Of a stretch of DNA of 31,474 bases, positions 1-7,223 are shown in pieces. The position numbers and the translations under genes are program-made. The first letter of the stretch is position 1. Every line of letters starts with the position of its first letter. The DNA lies in assembly GCA_003566795.1 (NCBI GenBank), contig PXBU01000145.1:1-31474 (forward strand), written 5' to 3'. The notes under the pieces are model-generated. The model was not told the origin of the DNA. It saw only the letters and a list, made by a program, of their open reading frames with translations, and ran no database searches. Source of the stretch: Puniceicoccaceae bacterium (GTDB lineage: Bacteria; Verrucomicrobiota; Verrucomicrobiia; Opitutales; Coraliomargaritaceae).

Positions 1-1236
1 ATTGAAGAATTCAAGAAGGAGCAGGGTATCGACCTGCGCTCGGACAAGATGGCCTTGCAACGACTTAAAGAGGAGGCGGAGAAAGCCAAGATCGCCCTGT
101 CCTCGACGCAGAATACGGACATCAATCTTCCCTTCATCACTGCGGATGCCTCGGGTCCCAAGCACCTGAATATCTCGCTCAGCCGCTCCAAGCTGGAGCA
201 GATCTGTGACGGCCTTTATCAGCGCACCGTGGAGCCCTTCAAGGCCTGCCTTAAGGACTCCGGTCACAGCGCTTCGGATATTGGCGAACTGGTGCTGGTG
301 GGCGGCATGACCCGTGCGCCCAAAGTGGTTGAGATCGCCAAGGACCTCACCGGCAAGGACCCGCACAAGGGCGTCAACCCGGACGAGGTGGTCGCGATCG
401 GGGCTGCGATTCAAGGCGGCGTGCTGCAAGGCGACGTCCGCGATGTGCTGCTATTGGATGTGACTCCGCTGACCCTGGCGATCGAAACTGCCGGTGGCGT
501 AGCGACGCCGATGATCGAGCGTAACACCACCATCCCCACCAAGAAGAGCCAGACCTTCTCGACCTACGCGGAGAACCAAACTGCGGTCGACATCCAGGTG
601 CTCCAGGGCGAACGCCCGATGGCCAAGGATAACAAGGTGCTTGGTAACTTTCGCCTCGATGGCATCCCGCCCGCCCCGCGCGGCACACCGCAGATTGAGG
701 TGACCTTCGATATCGATGCCAACGGCATCCTCAACGTCAGTGCCAAGGATAAGGGCACCGGCAAGGAGCAAAAGATCACCATCTCGGGCTCCTCCGGTCT
801 GGATAAGGACGAGGTTGAGAAGCTCAAGCGTGAGGCTGAGGCGCACGCCGCTGAAGACGAGGCCCTCAAGGCCCGCGTGGAAGCCCGCAACGAGCTGGAC
901 AACATGGTCTATCAGGCCGAGAAGCAAATCGGCGAGCTCGGCGACAAGATTCCGGCTGACAAGAAGACCGAGCTGGAGTCCGCCATCGCCGATGCCAAGA
1001 AGGTGCTCGAGGATCAGGAGGCCGATGCCGATGCGCTCAAGGCACCCAAGGAAAAGATCATGGGAGTCATGCAGTCTTTCGCGCAGGACATCTACAGCCA
1101 GGCAGGTGATGCCGCAGGCGCGGGCCCCGATATGGGTGCTGCCGCCGGTGGTGACGCGGGCCCGTCTGAGGAGAAGAAATCCGACGGCGACACCGTCGAC
1201 GCCGACTTCGAGGTCGTCGACGACGATAAGAAATAA
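1..1236 (+). CDS. dnaK: Chaperone DnaK (Hsp70), C-terminal part, cut by the window start
   Basis: The reading frame is open from base 1, so the 5' end lies outside the window and about 411 residues are visible. DnaK is the ATP-dependent Hsp70 chaperone of the cytoplasm and works with DnaJ and GrpE. The end of the nucleotide-binding domain is recognisable from LVLVGGMTRAPKV and the following NPDEVVAIGAAIQGG. The linker and beta substrate-binding domain follow (DVTPLTLAIETAGG, then the ERNTTIPTKKSQTFST region), then the alpha-helical lid. The tail is Gly/Ala-rich and acidic, with the family-typical VDADFEVVDDD. The family is about 630-640 residues, so roughly the first third is missing. groES follows after a hairpin. 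No CIRCE element is visible, but the dnaK promoter is outside the window. Identification is secure. Confidence 0.97.
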   Translation: MEEFKKEQGIDLRSDKMALQRLKEEAEKAKIALSSTQNTDINLPFITADASGPKHLNISLSRSKLEQICDGLYQRTVEPFKACLKDSGHSASDIGELVLVGGMTRAPKVVEIAKDLTGKDPHKGVNPDEVVAIGAAIQGGVLQGDVRDVLLLDVTPLTLAIETAGGVATPMIERNTTIPTKKSQTFSTYAENQTAVDIQVLQGERPMAKDNKVLGNFRLDGIPPAPRGTPQIEVTFDIDANGILNVSAKDKGTGKEQKITISGSSGLDKDEVEKLKREAEAHAAEDEALKARVEARNELDNMVYQAEKQIGELGDKIPADKKTELESAIADAKKVLEDQEADADALKAPKEKIMGVMQSFAQDIYSQAGDAAGAGPDMGAAAGGDAGPSEEKKSDGDTVDADFEVVDDDKK

Positions 1237-1244
1237 TCTCTAAT

Positions 1245-1282
1245 GCCGGGCCCTGGGGGCGATGCCTCCGGGGTCCGGCTTT
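1245..1282 (+). terminator. Terminator-like hairpin between dnaK and groES
   Basis: A 15-bp stem (1245-1259 with 1265-1279) closes on a 5-nt loop. All positions pair if three G-U wobbles are allowed. Only three T follow, so it may be a partial terminator, or an attenuator or processing site that sets dnaK and groESL to different levels. Confidence 0.6.
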
Positions 1283-1319
1283 CCAACAACATTATCTCCA
1301 ACCAAAAACAAAAAAACAC

Positions 1320-1595
1320 ATGAAAATAAAACCACTCGGTTCACGCGTTGTGCTTAAGCGCATTGAAGAAGATGAACAAGTCCGTGGCGGGATCATTATC
1401 CCCGACTCTGCCAAGGAAAAATCCCAGGAGGCGGAAGTGATCGCTCTCGGCACGGGTAAGGAGGACGACAAGCCCTTCTTCGTGAAGAAGGGAGACAAAG
1501 TTCTCATGCCCCAGTTCGGTGGCACGCAAGTCAAGCTGGATGGTGTCGTATACACCATCATCGAAGAAGACAGCCTCCTGGGCATCATCGGGTAA
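1320..1595 (+). CDS. groES: Co-chaperonin GroES
   Basis: This 91-residue protein is the heptameric lid of the GroEL folding chamber in the cytoplasm. It starts MKIKPLGSRVVLKR and carries the mobile-loop region (RGGIIIPDSAKEKSQ, about residues 23-37). It ends in the usual beta strand (VVYTIIEEDSLLGII). Its length is slightly below the typical 95-97. The ATG follows an A-rich leader (aacaaaaaaacac) with no Shine-Dalgarno site, and the same is true of groEL. groEL lies 32 bp downstream, the standard groESL pair. No CIRCE inverted repeat is seen in the 83 bp upstream, so HrcA control from this gap is not supported. Identification is secure. Confidence 0.97.
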   Translation: MKIKPLGSRVVLKRIEEDEQVRGGIIIPDSAKEKSQEAEVIALGTGKEDDKPFFVKKGDKVLMPQFGGTQVKLDGVVYTIIEEDSLLGIIG

Positions 1596-1627
1596 TCAAT
1601 TAAAAACTCAAAATAACAAAACGAAAT

Positions 1628-3280
<1,653 letters not shown>

Positions 3281-3315
3281 TCCGCGACCGACTCAAACAC
3301 ACACAACTTACTATC

Positions 3316-3349
3316 AAGCCCCCGGCTCCAGCAGCCGGGGGCTTTTTTT
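3316..3349 (+). terminator. Strong intrinsic terminator after groEL
   Basis: A perfect 10-bp GC-rich stem (3318-3327 with 3333-3342) has a 5-nt loop and is followed by seven T (3343-3349). It starts 36 bp after the groEL stop and ends the chaperone operon. Confidence 0.93.
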
Positions 3350-3398
3350 GGGCGAAACGCCTTGGTGTTTTTAAGGTGAAAATAATTTCACTATTTAG

Positions 3399-3427
3399 TT
3401 GACAGTGATAATTTGGATACCATTTTA
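3399..3427 (+). promoter_or_regulatory. Candidate promoter of the SSB-like gene
   Basis: A perfect TTGACA lies at 3399-3404 in an AT-rich stretch just after the groEL terminator. The -10 at a 17-bp spacing (around 3422-3427) is only a weak match. It would leave a leader of about 65 nt before the SSB-like gene. A separate promoter is expected here because of the terminator upstream. Confidence 0.3.
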
Positions 3428-3499
3428 GGGGGTGCTCGTTAAGGGCAGATATACGGTTCATTCACACAAAAAATAAACAAGTAACTAAAAGGAGCTATC

Positions 3500-3904
3500 A
3501 TGAATCAGACCAACATCACCGGAAACCTCACTGCAGATATTGAAACTCGCGAAGTCGGCGAGCAGCATCTCTGCACATTCACGCTCGCTTGCAACGAAGG
3601 CGAGCGGGTCGTCTTCCTGCCTGTGGAAGCCTGGAATATGTCGCACCTGCCGGAGCACCTCTCCAAAGGGGCGAAAGTGCTCATCTCAGGTGCACTCAAG
3701 CAGAATAATTGGGAGACGGATGCCGGCGACAAACGCAGTCGCATCGTATTGACCGCTTACAAGGTCGAGTTTTTACATCCGGCCCCTGCCTCACGCGAGC
3801 CAGCCAAAGCGTCCGGCTATCCCAGCAAGCGCGGGAATCGCAGTAGCGGCCAGCAGATGAGCAAGCGATCCGATCGTTCGCATGGGCGGCGCAGTGCGGC
3901 TTGA
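3500..3904 (+). CDS. Single-stranded DNA-binding protein-like (OB fold), basic tail
   Basis: This 134-residue protein resembles the SSB OB fold. It opens MNQTNITGNLTADIE, continues with a strand pair ending in FTLACNEG, and has the SSB-like FLPVEAWN and LSKGAKVLISGALKQNNWE stretches, all within residues 1-95. The last 40 residues are basic and Ser/Arg-rich and end GRRSAA. The acidic tip (DDDIPF type) that recruits replication partners in canonical SSBs is absent. This suggests an accessory paralogue and not the housekeeping protein. The start is supported by a good Shine-Dalgarno site (ggag, 3491-3494) with 5-nt spacing, unlike the chaperone genes. It stands alone between the groEL terminator and a REP-like cluster. 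The fold call is fairly sure; the role is inferred. Confidence 0.75.
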   Translation: MNQTNITGNLTADIETREVGEQHLCTFTLACNEGERVVFLPVEAWNMSHLPEHLSKGAKVLISGALKQNNWETDAGDKRSRIVLTAYKVEFLHPAPASREPAKASGYPSKRGNRSSGQQMSKRSDRSHGRRSAA

Positions 3905-3965
3905 CCGCAGCAGGCTCTTTGCAAGGTGGTTCGCTGGATTTGATTGAGGTTTTTTATCAGCGATC

Positions 3966-4082
3966 TTGTAGCGACTGGCTTTACGCCAGGATCGAGTCCT
4001 CGTGCGTTGCGGATCGCGGGATAAACCCGCTCGCTACAAGCTGATGCTGCTGCGGATCGCGGGATAAACTCGCTCGCTACAA
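3966..4082. repeat. Cluster of three GTAG-headed REP-like palindromes
   Basis: Three related elements are seen. Element A (plus orientation) is ttgtagcga at 3966-3974, then the hairpin ctggc-tttac-gccag (3975-3989). Elements B and C are inverted. Each has gcggg-ataaa-cccgc (4016-4030) or gcggg-ataaa-ctcgc (4059-4073), followed by tcgctacaa (4031-4039 and 4074-4082), the reverse complement of the element A head. B and C (4008-4039 and 4051-4082) differ at one of 32 bases, with a 43-bp period. The stem bases of A differ from those of B and C but remain complementary. GTAG next to a hairpin is the hallmark of REP sequences mobilised by RAYT (TnpA-REP) enzymes. No such gene is in the window. Confidence 0.75.
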
Positions 4083-4110
4083 TCAATGAAAAATTTTAGC
4101 GGATCCTCGA

Positions 4111-4629
4111 TTACCGTTCAGTAATCCACACCCGGTCGCCGCAGGCAACGATGTCGAACAATTCCAGCATATCGGCGTTGCGTAGCTCGATACAGCCGCC
4201 GCTGAAGGGCTGGCCGATCCGCGCTTCGTGATTGGTGCCGTGAATGTAGATGTAGCGGTCGTAGCTATCGCAGCCCGGACCGGCATTCTTGCCGGCTTCG
4301 AGGCCGCGTAGCCGGAGTATTCGGCTGGTGATGAGATTGCGCGCAGCCTCCGCACCCTCGTATTCGGTGTAGAGCTGGCCGGTCGGCTTGCGTCCCTTGA
4401 AGACCATGCCGACCGGCTCCTGCGCACCAATCTTGTCTTCGATGCGGTGCAAGCCAGTGGGTGTGCCGAAGGAATCCGCCTCACACGAGGGTGGGTTCTT
4501 TGAGCTCGAAATCTCGAAGCGGCGGACCTCCAAGTCGTCACGGATCAAGACCATGGTCTGCTCTGCGATGGAGACGATCAGCCATTGCTCGACAGTAGTG
4601 GCTGTTGACAGAGAGTTTATGCTCTGCAT
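4111..4629 (-). CDS. L,D-transpeptidase, YkuD family
   Basis: A 172-residue YkuD-fold enzyme. The family makes 3-3 (DAP-DAP) cross-links in peptidoglycan or attaches proteins to it, using an active-site cysteine. The core motif is present as HGTN, then SGGCIELRNAD, with candidate catalytic His130 and Cys146. The domain starts at about residue 16 (LIVSIAEQTMVLI). No signal peptide or membrane segment is seen, which is odd for a periplasmic enzyme but common in small YkuD proteins. I chose the ATG at 4629 because gaggtg lies upstream of it. An in-frame ATG at 4665 lacks any such site and would overlap asd. It is divergent from asd, with 29 bp between starts. Confidence 0.88.
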   Translation of the reverse strand: MQSINSLSTATTVEQWLIVSIAEQTMVLIRDDLEVRRFEISSSKNPPSCEADSFGTPTGLHRIEDKIGAQEPVGMVFKGRKPTGQLYTEYEGAEAARNLITSRILRLRGLEAGKNAGPGCDSYDRYIYIHGTNHEARIGQPFSGGCIELRNADMLELFDIVACGDRVWITER

Positions 4630-4658
4630 TGCTCTCTTTTTCACCTCTAGAAAATCCA

Positions 4659-5675
4659 ATGGCATATAAAATCGGAATACTCGGAGCGACCGGCGCGGTC
4701 GGTCAAGAACTCATTCGCCTTTTGCATGAGCGTAACTTTCCTATCGCGGAATTGCGCCTGCTGGCCTCAGCCCGCTCGGCCGGGAAGACCCAGACGTATC
4801 AGGACAAGTCCTGGACGATTCAGGAAGCCACAGTGGATAGTTTCGATGGGCTCGACGTCTGCATCTTTAGTGCCGGTGCCTCGCAATCCAAGCTCTTCGG
4901 CGAAGCGGCCGCCAAGCGCGGCTGCATTGTGATCGACAACAGTTCCGCTTTCCGCATGGACGAAGACGTCCCGCTGGTGGTGCCCGAGATCAATCCGGAT
5001 GCGGCCTTCGCGCACAAGGGCATTATTGCCAATCCGAATTGTTCGACCATCATCACCCTGATGGGGCTGTATCCGTTGCATCAGGCCTTCGGCCTGAAGT
5101 CGATCATCGCCTCGACCTACCAAGCGGTGTCCGGCAGTGGGGCCGGTGGCATCGTCGAGTTGGAGCAGCAGACGCGGGCTTGGGCCGAGGGCGGCGAGAT
5201 GAAGCAAGAGGTCTACCCGCACCAGATCGCCTTCAATCTCCTGCCGCATGTCGATGCCTTCCTCGAGGACGGCTACACCAAAGAGGAAATGAAGATGCTC
5301 AACGAGGGGCGCAAGATCATGAGCCTGCCGCAGTTGAAGGTCACCTGCACCTGCGTGCGGGTGCCCGTTTTCCGCGCCCACTGTATTTCCGTCAGTGCCG
5401 AGTTTGAACGTCCGGCCTCGGTGGCAGCCGCCCGCGAGGCGATTCGCAAGTTCCCCGGCGTGGAGTTGGTGGACGACCCCGCCCATGCCACTTACCCCAT
5501 GCCACTGGATTATTCCGAGAAGATTGACTGCGGGGTGGGGCGCATCCGGGAAGATCACGTCTTCAACAACGGCTTGGCTCTGTGGGTCACCGGTGACCAG
5601 GTCTGGAAGGGTGCCGCGCTGAATGCGATCCAGATCGCGGAGCTGCTGCATGCCAAAGGTGGCCTGAATTCGTGA
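4659..5675 (+). CDS. asd: Aspartate-semialdehyde dehydrogenase
   Basis: A 338-residue cytoplasmic enzyme that reduces aspartyl phosphate to aspartate semialdehyde with NADPH. This is the branch point to lysine/diaminopimelate, threonine and methionine. The Rossmann motif is at the N-terminus (MAYKIGILGATGAVGQELIR, with GxxGxxG at residues 9-15). The catalytic cysteine is Cys128 in ANPNCSTI. Later motifs include VSGSGAGG and the C-terminal WVTGDQVWKGAALNAIQIAE. The start at 4659 puts the Rossmann strand at residue 4. An upstream in-frame start at 4605 would add 18 unrelated residues and run into the divergent transpeptidase. No clear Shine-Dalgarno site is seen. Its product feeds the meso-DAP used by the murE gene in this window. 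Confidence 0.96.
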   Translation: MAYKIGILGATGAVGQELIRLLHERNFPIAELRLLASARSAGKTQTYQDKSWTIQEATVDSFDGLDVCIFSAGASQSKLFGEAAAKRGCIVIDNSSAFRMDEDVPLVVPEINPDAAFAHKGIIANPNCSTIITLMGLYPLHQAFGLKSIIASTYQAVSGSGAGGIVELEQQTRAWAEGGEMKQEVYPHQIAFNLLPHVDAFLEDGYTKEEMKMLNEGRKIMSLPQLKVTCTCVRVPVFRAHCISVSAEFERPASVAAAREAIRKFPGVELVDDPAHATYPMPLDYSEKIDCGVGRIREDHVFNNGLALWVTGDQVWKGAALNAIQIAELLHAKGGLNS

Positions 5676-5707
5676 ATTACAAAGAGGGTATATTTTTTTA
5701 ACCGTTA

Positions 5708-6115
5708 ATGGACGAACTCAGGACGCAGCTGGACTTCGGCATGGTGGTGGTATTGTGGCTGGTCCAGCTGGTCATTTACCCCAGCTTCCTGCGCTGTGAT
5801 CGCGAGCAACTGGTGGATTGGCACCGCCGCTACACGCAGCGGGTGGGCTGGGTGATCATTCCGCTCATGTTCGGCCAGTTACCGCTGGTGGCCTGGTTGA
5901 CCTGGCAGCATCCGAATGTTGCCAACCTCGCTGCGCTCACCGCACTGCTTGCTTGCTGGGGCTTAACCTTTGGCGTTTCCGTGCCGCTGCACCGCAAGAT
6001 CGATGCCGGTGACACCAGTGGCGCAACCCTCGAGCGTCTGATTCACACCAATTGGCCACGCACTGTGCTATGGAGTGCGGCCTGCGTGCTGGGGGTGTTG
6101 GCGCACATGGAATGA
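5708..6115 (+). CDS. Small integral membrane protein, unknown function
   Basis: A 135-residue protein with about four hydrophobic segments: residues 11-26 (MVVVLWLVQLVIYPSF), 45-65, 72-92 and 117-131. Between the third and fourth helices is a polar loop with VPLHRKIDAGD, followed by LIHTNWPRTVLW. The arrangement resembles small bacterial membrane proteins of unknown function, and I do not assign a family. It follows asd by 32 bp. Its stop codon (6113-6115) overlaps an ATG (6112) in frame with the ubiquitin-like gene, so the two may be translationally coupled. That would tie an unknown inner-membrane protein to the exported ubiquitin-like protein. The function is open. Confidence 0.75.
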   Translation: MDELRTQLDFGMVVVLWLVQLVIYPSFLRCDREQLVDWHRRYTQRVGWVIIPLMFGQLPLVAWLTWQHPNVANLAALTALLACWGLTFGVSVPLHRKIDAGDTSGATLERLIHTNWPRTVLWSAACVLGVLAHME

Positions 6116-6120
6116 TTGTT

Positions 6121-6828
6121 ATGAGAAAATACGTATTGCTGCTGCTTTTTCCAATTGCGCTAATCGCCGACCCAGCGGATGGCTTCCAGGTGTTCGTCTC
6201 CAGTATTGGAGGAACGACCGCTACCCTGGAGGTAAGCGGCAACGACACGATCGAAACCGTCAAAGAAAAATATCAAGCGATCAAGGGAATTGCTCCCGAG
6301 AGGCAGTCGCTATACTTCAGCGGCCTGGAGCTAATCAATGGGCGTACGCTGAGTGATTTTAATGTTCAGAAAGAGGCATTGCTCGAAGTTCTTTTCAATC
6401 CGCTGAATCCGAGCTTGGAGGGTCCGCTGAGCTGGGATGGAAGCGAGGCCCTGGTAGTTGAATTCACCAACGGCTTTACTGAGCCGCAGGTGTCGCAATA
6501 TAAACTGCAGGGAAGTTTGGACTTGGCGCAGATCGATCCTTTGACACCAGTGACCGTGCGCCTGGAAACTCCGTTTTTTCCGCTGGAGAGTTTCGATCCG
6601 ACGGCCGACTATACATGGACCATAATTGATGCCACCGAGGGTGGCATTTTCGGTTTTACCAGCGACCGTTTCAAAATTGAGACTGACGGGTTCGCCAATG
6701 AATTCGATGGAAGCTGGTCGGTCAGCGAGGGCAGCCTAGCCTTGCACTACACGCCAATTCCGGAGCCCTCGCATTATTTGTGGATACTTGGGATTTTGGG
6801 CTATTTCGTGGCCTCGAGGAGAAGGTGA
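6121..6828 (+). CDS. Exported ubiquitin-like protein with PEP-CTERM tail
   Basis: A 235-residue protein in three parts. (1) A signal peptide, MRKYVLLLLFPIALIA, with cleavage likely between residues 16 and 21. (2) Residues 22-92 align without gaps to eukaryotic ubiquitin (from memory). By my hand count 36 of 71 positions are identical, including TLEV, DTIE, GRTLSD and QKE blocks (for example GRTLSDFNVQKE against GRTLSDYNIQKE). (3) A beta-rich region, residues 93-212, ends in a PEP-CTERM signal: PEP at 214-216, a hydrophobic helix, and RRR at 233-235. Ubiquitin Lys27, Lys29 and Lys63 are kept. Lys6, 11, 33 and 48 are lost, Ile44 is Tyr, and there is no terminal Gly-Gly, so conjugation as in eukaryotes is unlikely. 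PEP-CTERM proteins are processed by exosortase, not seen here. An alternative start at 6112 overlaps the upstream stop (ATGA). Confidence 0.85.
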   Translation: MRKYVLLLLFPIALIADPADGFQVFVSSIGGTTATLEVSGNDTIETVKEKYQAIKGIAPERQSLYFSGLELINGRTLSDFNVQKEALLEVLFNPLNPSLEGPLSWDGSEALVVEFTNGFTEPQVSQYKLQGSLDLAQIDPLTPVTVRLETPFFPLESFDPTADYTWTIIDATEGGIFGFTSDRFKIETDGFANEFDGSWSVSEGSLALHYTPIPEPSHYLWILGILGYFVASRRR

Positions 6829-7161
6829 AAGCCCGCTCCTTTTTACACGACATAAAACCTCGTTACGCCTGCAAGAAGGTAATTCACATCCGGGCGCTGG
6901 CGCTTTCGGAGTGGGTTGGGGTCGGGCTGTCGGGTTCGTCTTCCTCGACGGGATCGAGTTCGGGGGCTTCCGCTTGCGTGCGAGATTTTGCAGTTGCTCC
7001 TCATACTTGCCGACAAAGCTGACGGCACTATTAACCTTGGACTTGATGGCATACCCGCAAATTAGCGGTTCCAAAAAAACAAAGCCAAGGATGGGATACC
7101 TGCTCCTGACTTCCAAGTAAGTCAAAACTGTGTCTTTTTATGAAATAGTAGAATGGCTAAA
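6829..7161. other. Spacer with possible decayed minus-strand coding remnant
   Basis: No convincing plus-strand gene is seen in this stretch. On the minus strand a frame runs from a TTG at 7125. It reads YLEVRSRYPILGFVFLEPL, then a Pro-rich part, before running antisense into the ubiquitin-like gene. A neighbouring frame ends DVNYLLAGVTRFYVV and stops at 6843. A single frameshift near 6890-6900 would join the two. There is no ATG, no Shine-Dalgarno site, and a stop lies just upstream, so at most this is a gene remnant. Confidence 0.25.
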
Positions 7162-7190
7162 TATAATTTGACTTTACAGTAGGGGAGGTA
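7162..7190 (+). promoter_or_regulatory. -10 box and strong Shine-Dalgarno site of the leader ORF
   Basis: A perfect TATAAT lies at 7162-7167. The -35 at 17-bp spacing (7139-7144, tatgaa) is weak. About 15 nt further on, ggggagg (7182-7188) is a strong ribosome-binding site, but it serves the ATG at 7191 and not the long gene at 7224. Confidence 0.45.
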
Positions 7191-7214
7191 ATGAAGTCCG
7201 AGCTTCTGAGTTAA
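7191..7214 (+). CDS. Seven-residue leader ORF upstream of the transglutaminase-like gene
   Basis: ATG at 7191, 2 nt after a strong Shine-Dalgarno core, opens a frame encoding MKSELLS that ends at TAA (7212-7214). The next gene starts 9 nt later at 7224, which has only a poor site of its own (aaga). Reinitiation or leader control of the long gene is possible. The alternative is that this is a chance frame and the ribosome site serves 7224 from too far away. The peptide itself has no recognisable function. Confidence 0.35.
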   Translation: MKSELLS

Positions 7215-7223
7215 GAAAAATAT

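Noticed and set aside
1237..1319. CIRCE (HrcA) operator for groESL
   Set aside because: No TTAGCACTC inverted repeat is present in the gap.
4008..4082. Short CRISPR array
   Set aside because: Only two 32-bp copies with an 11-bp spacer, related to an inverted third copy with a hairpin; this fits REP-like elements, not CRISPR.
4767..5651. 294-codon open frame antisense to asd
   Set aside because: Fully covered by a clear asd gene with its catalytic motif; no ribosome site and no family similarity.
6736..7125. 129-codon minus-strand frame as an intact gene
   Set aside because: It needs a TTG start without a ribosome site and its last third is antisense to the PEP-CTERM end of the ubiquitin-like gene; kept only as a possible remnant.
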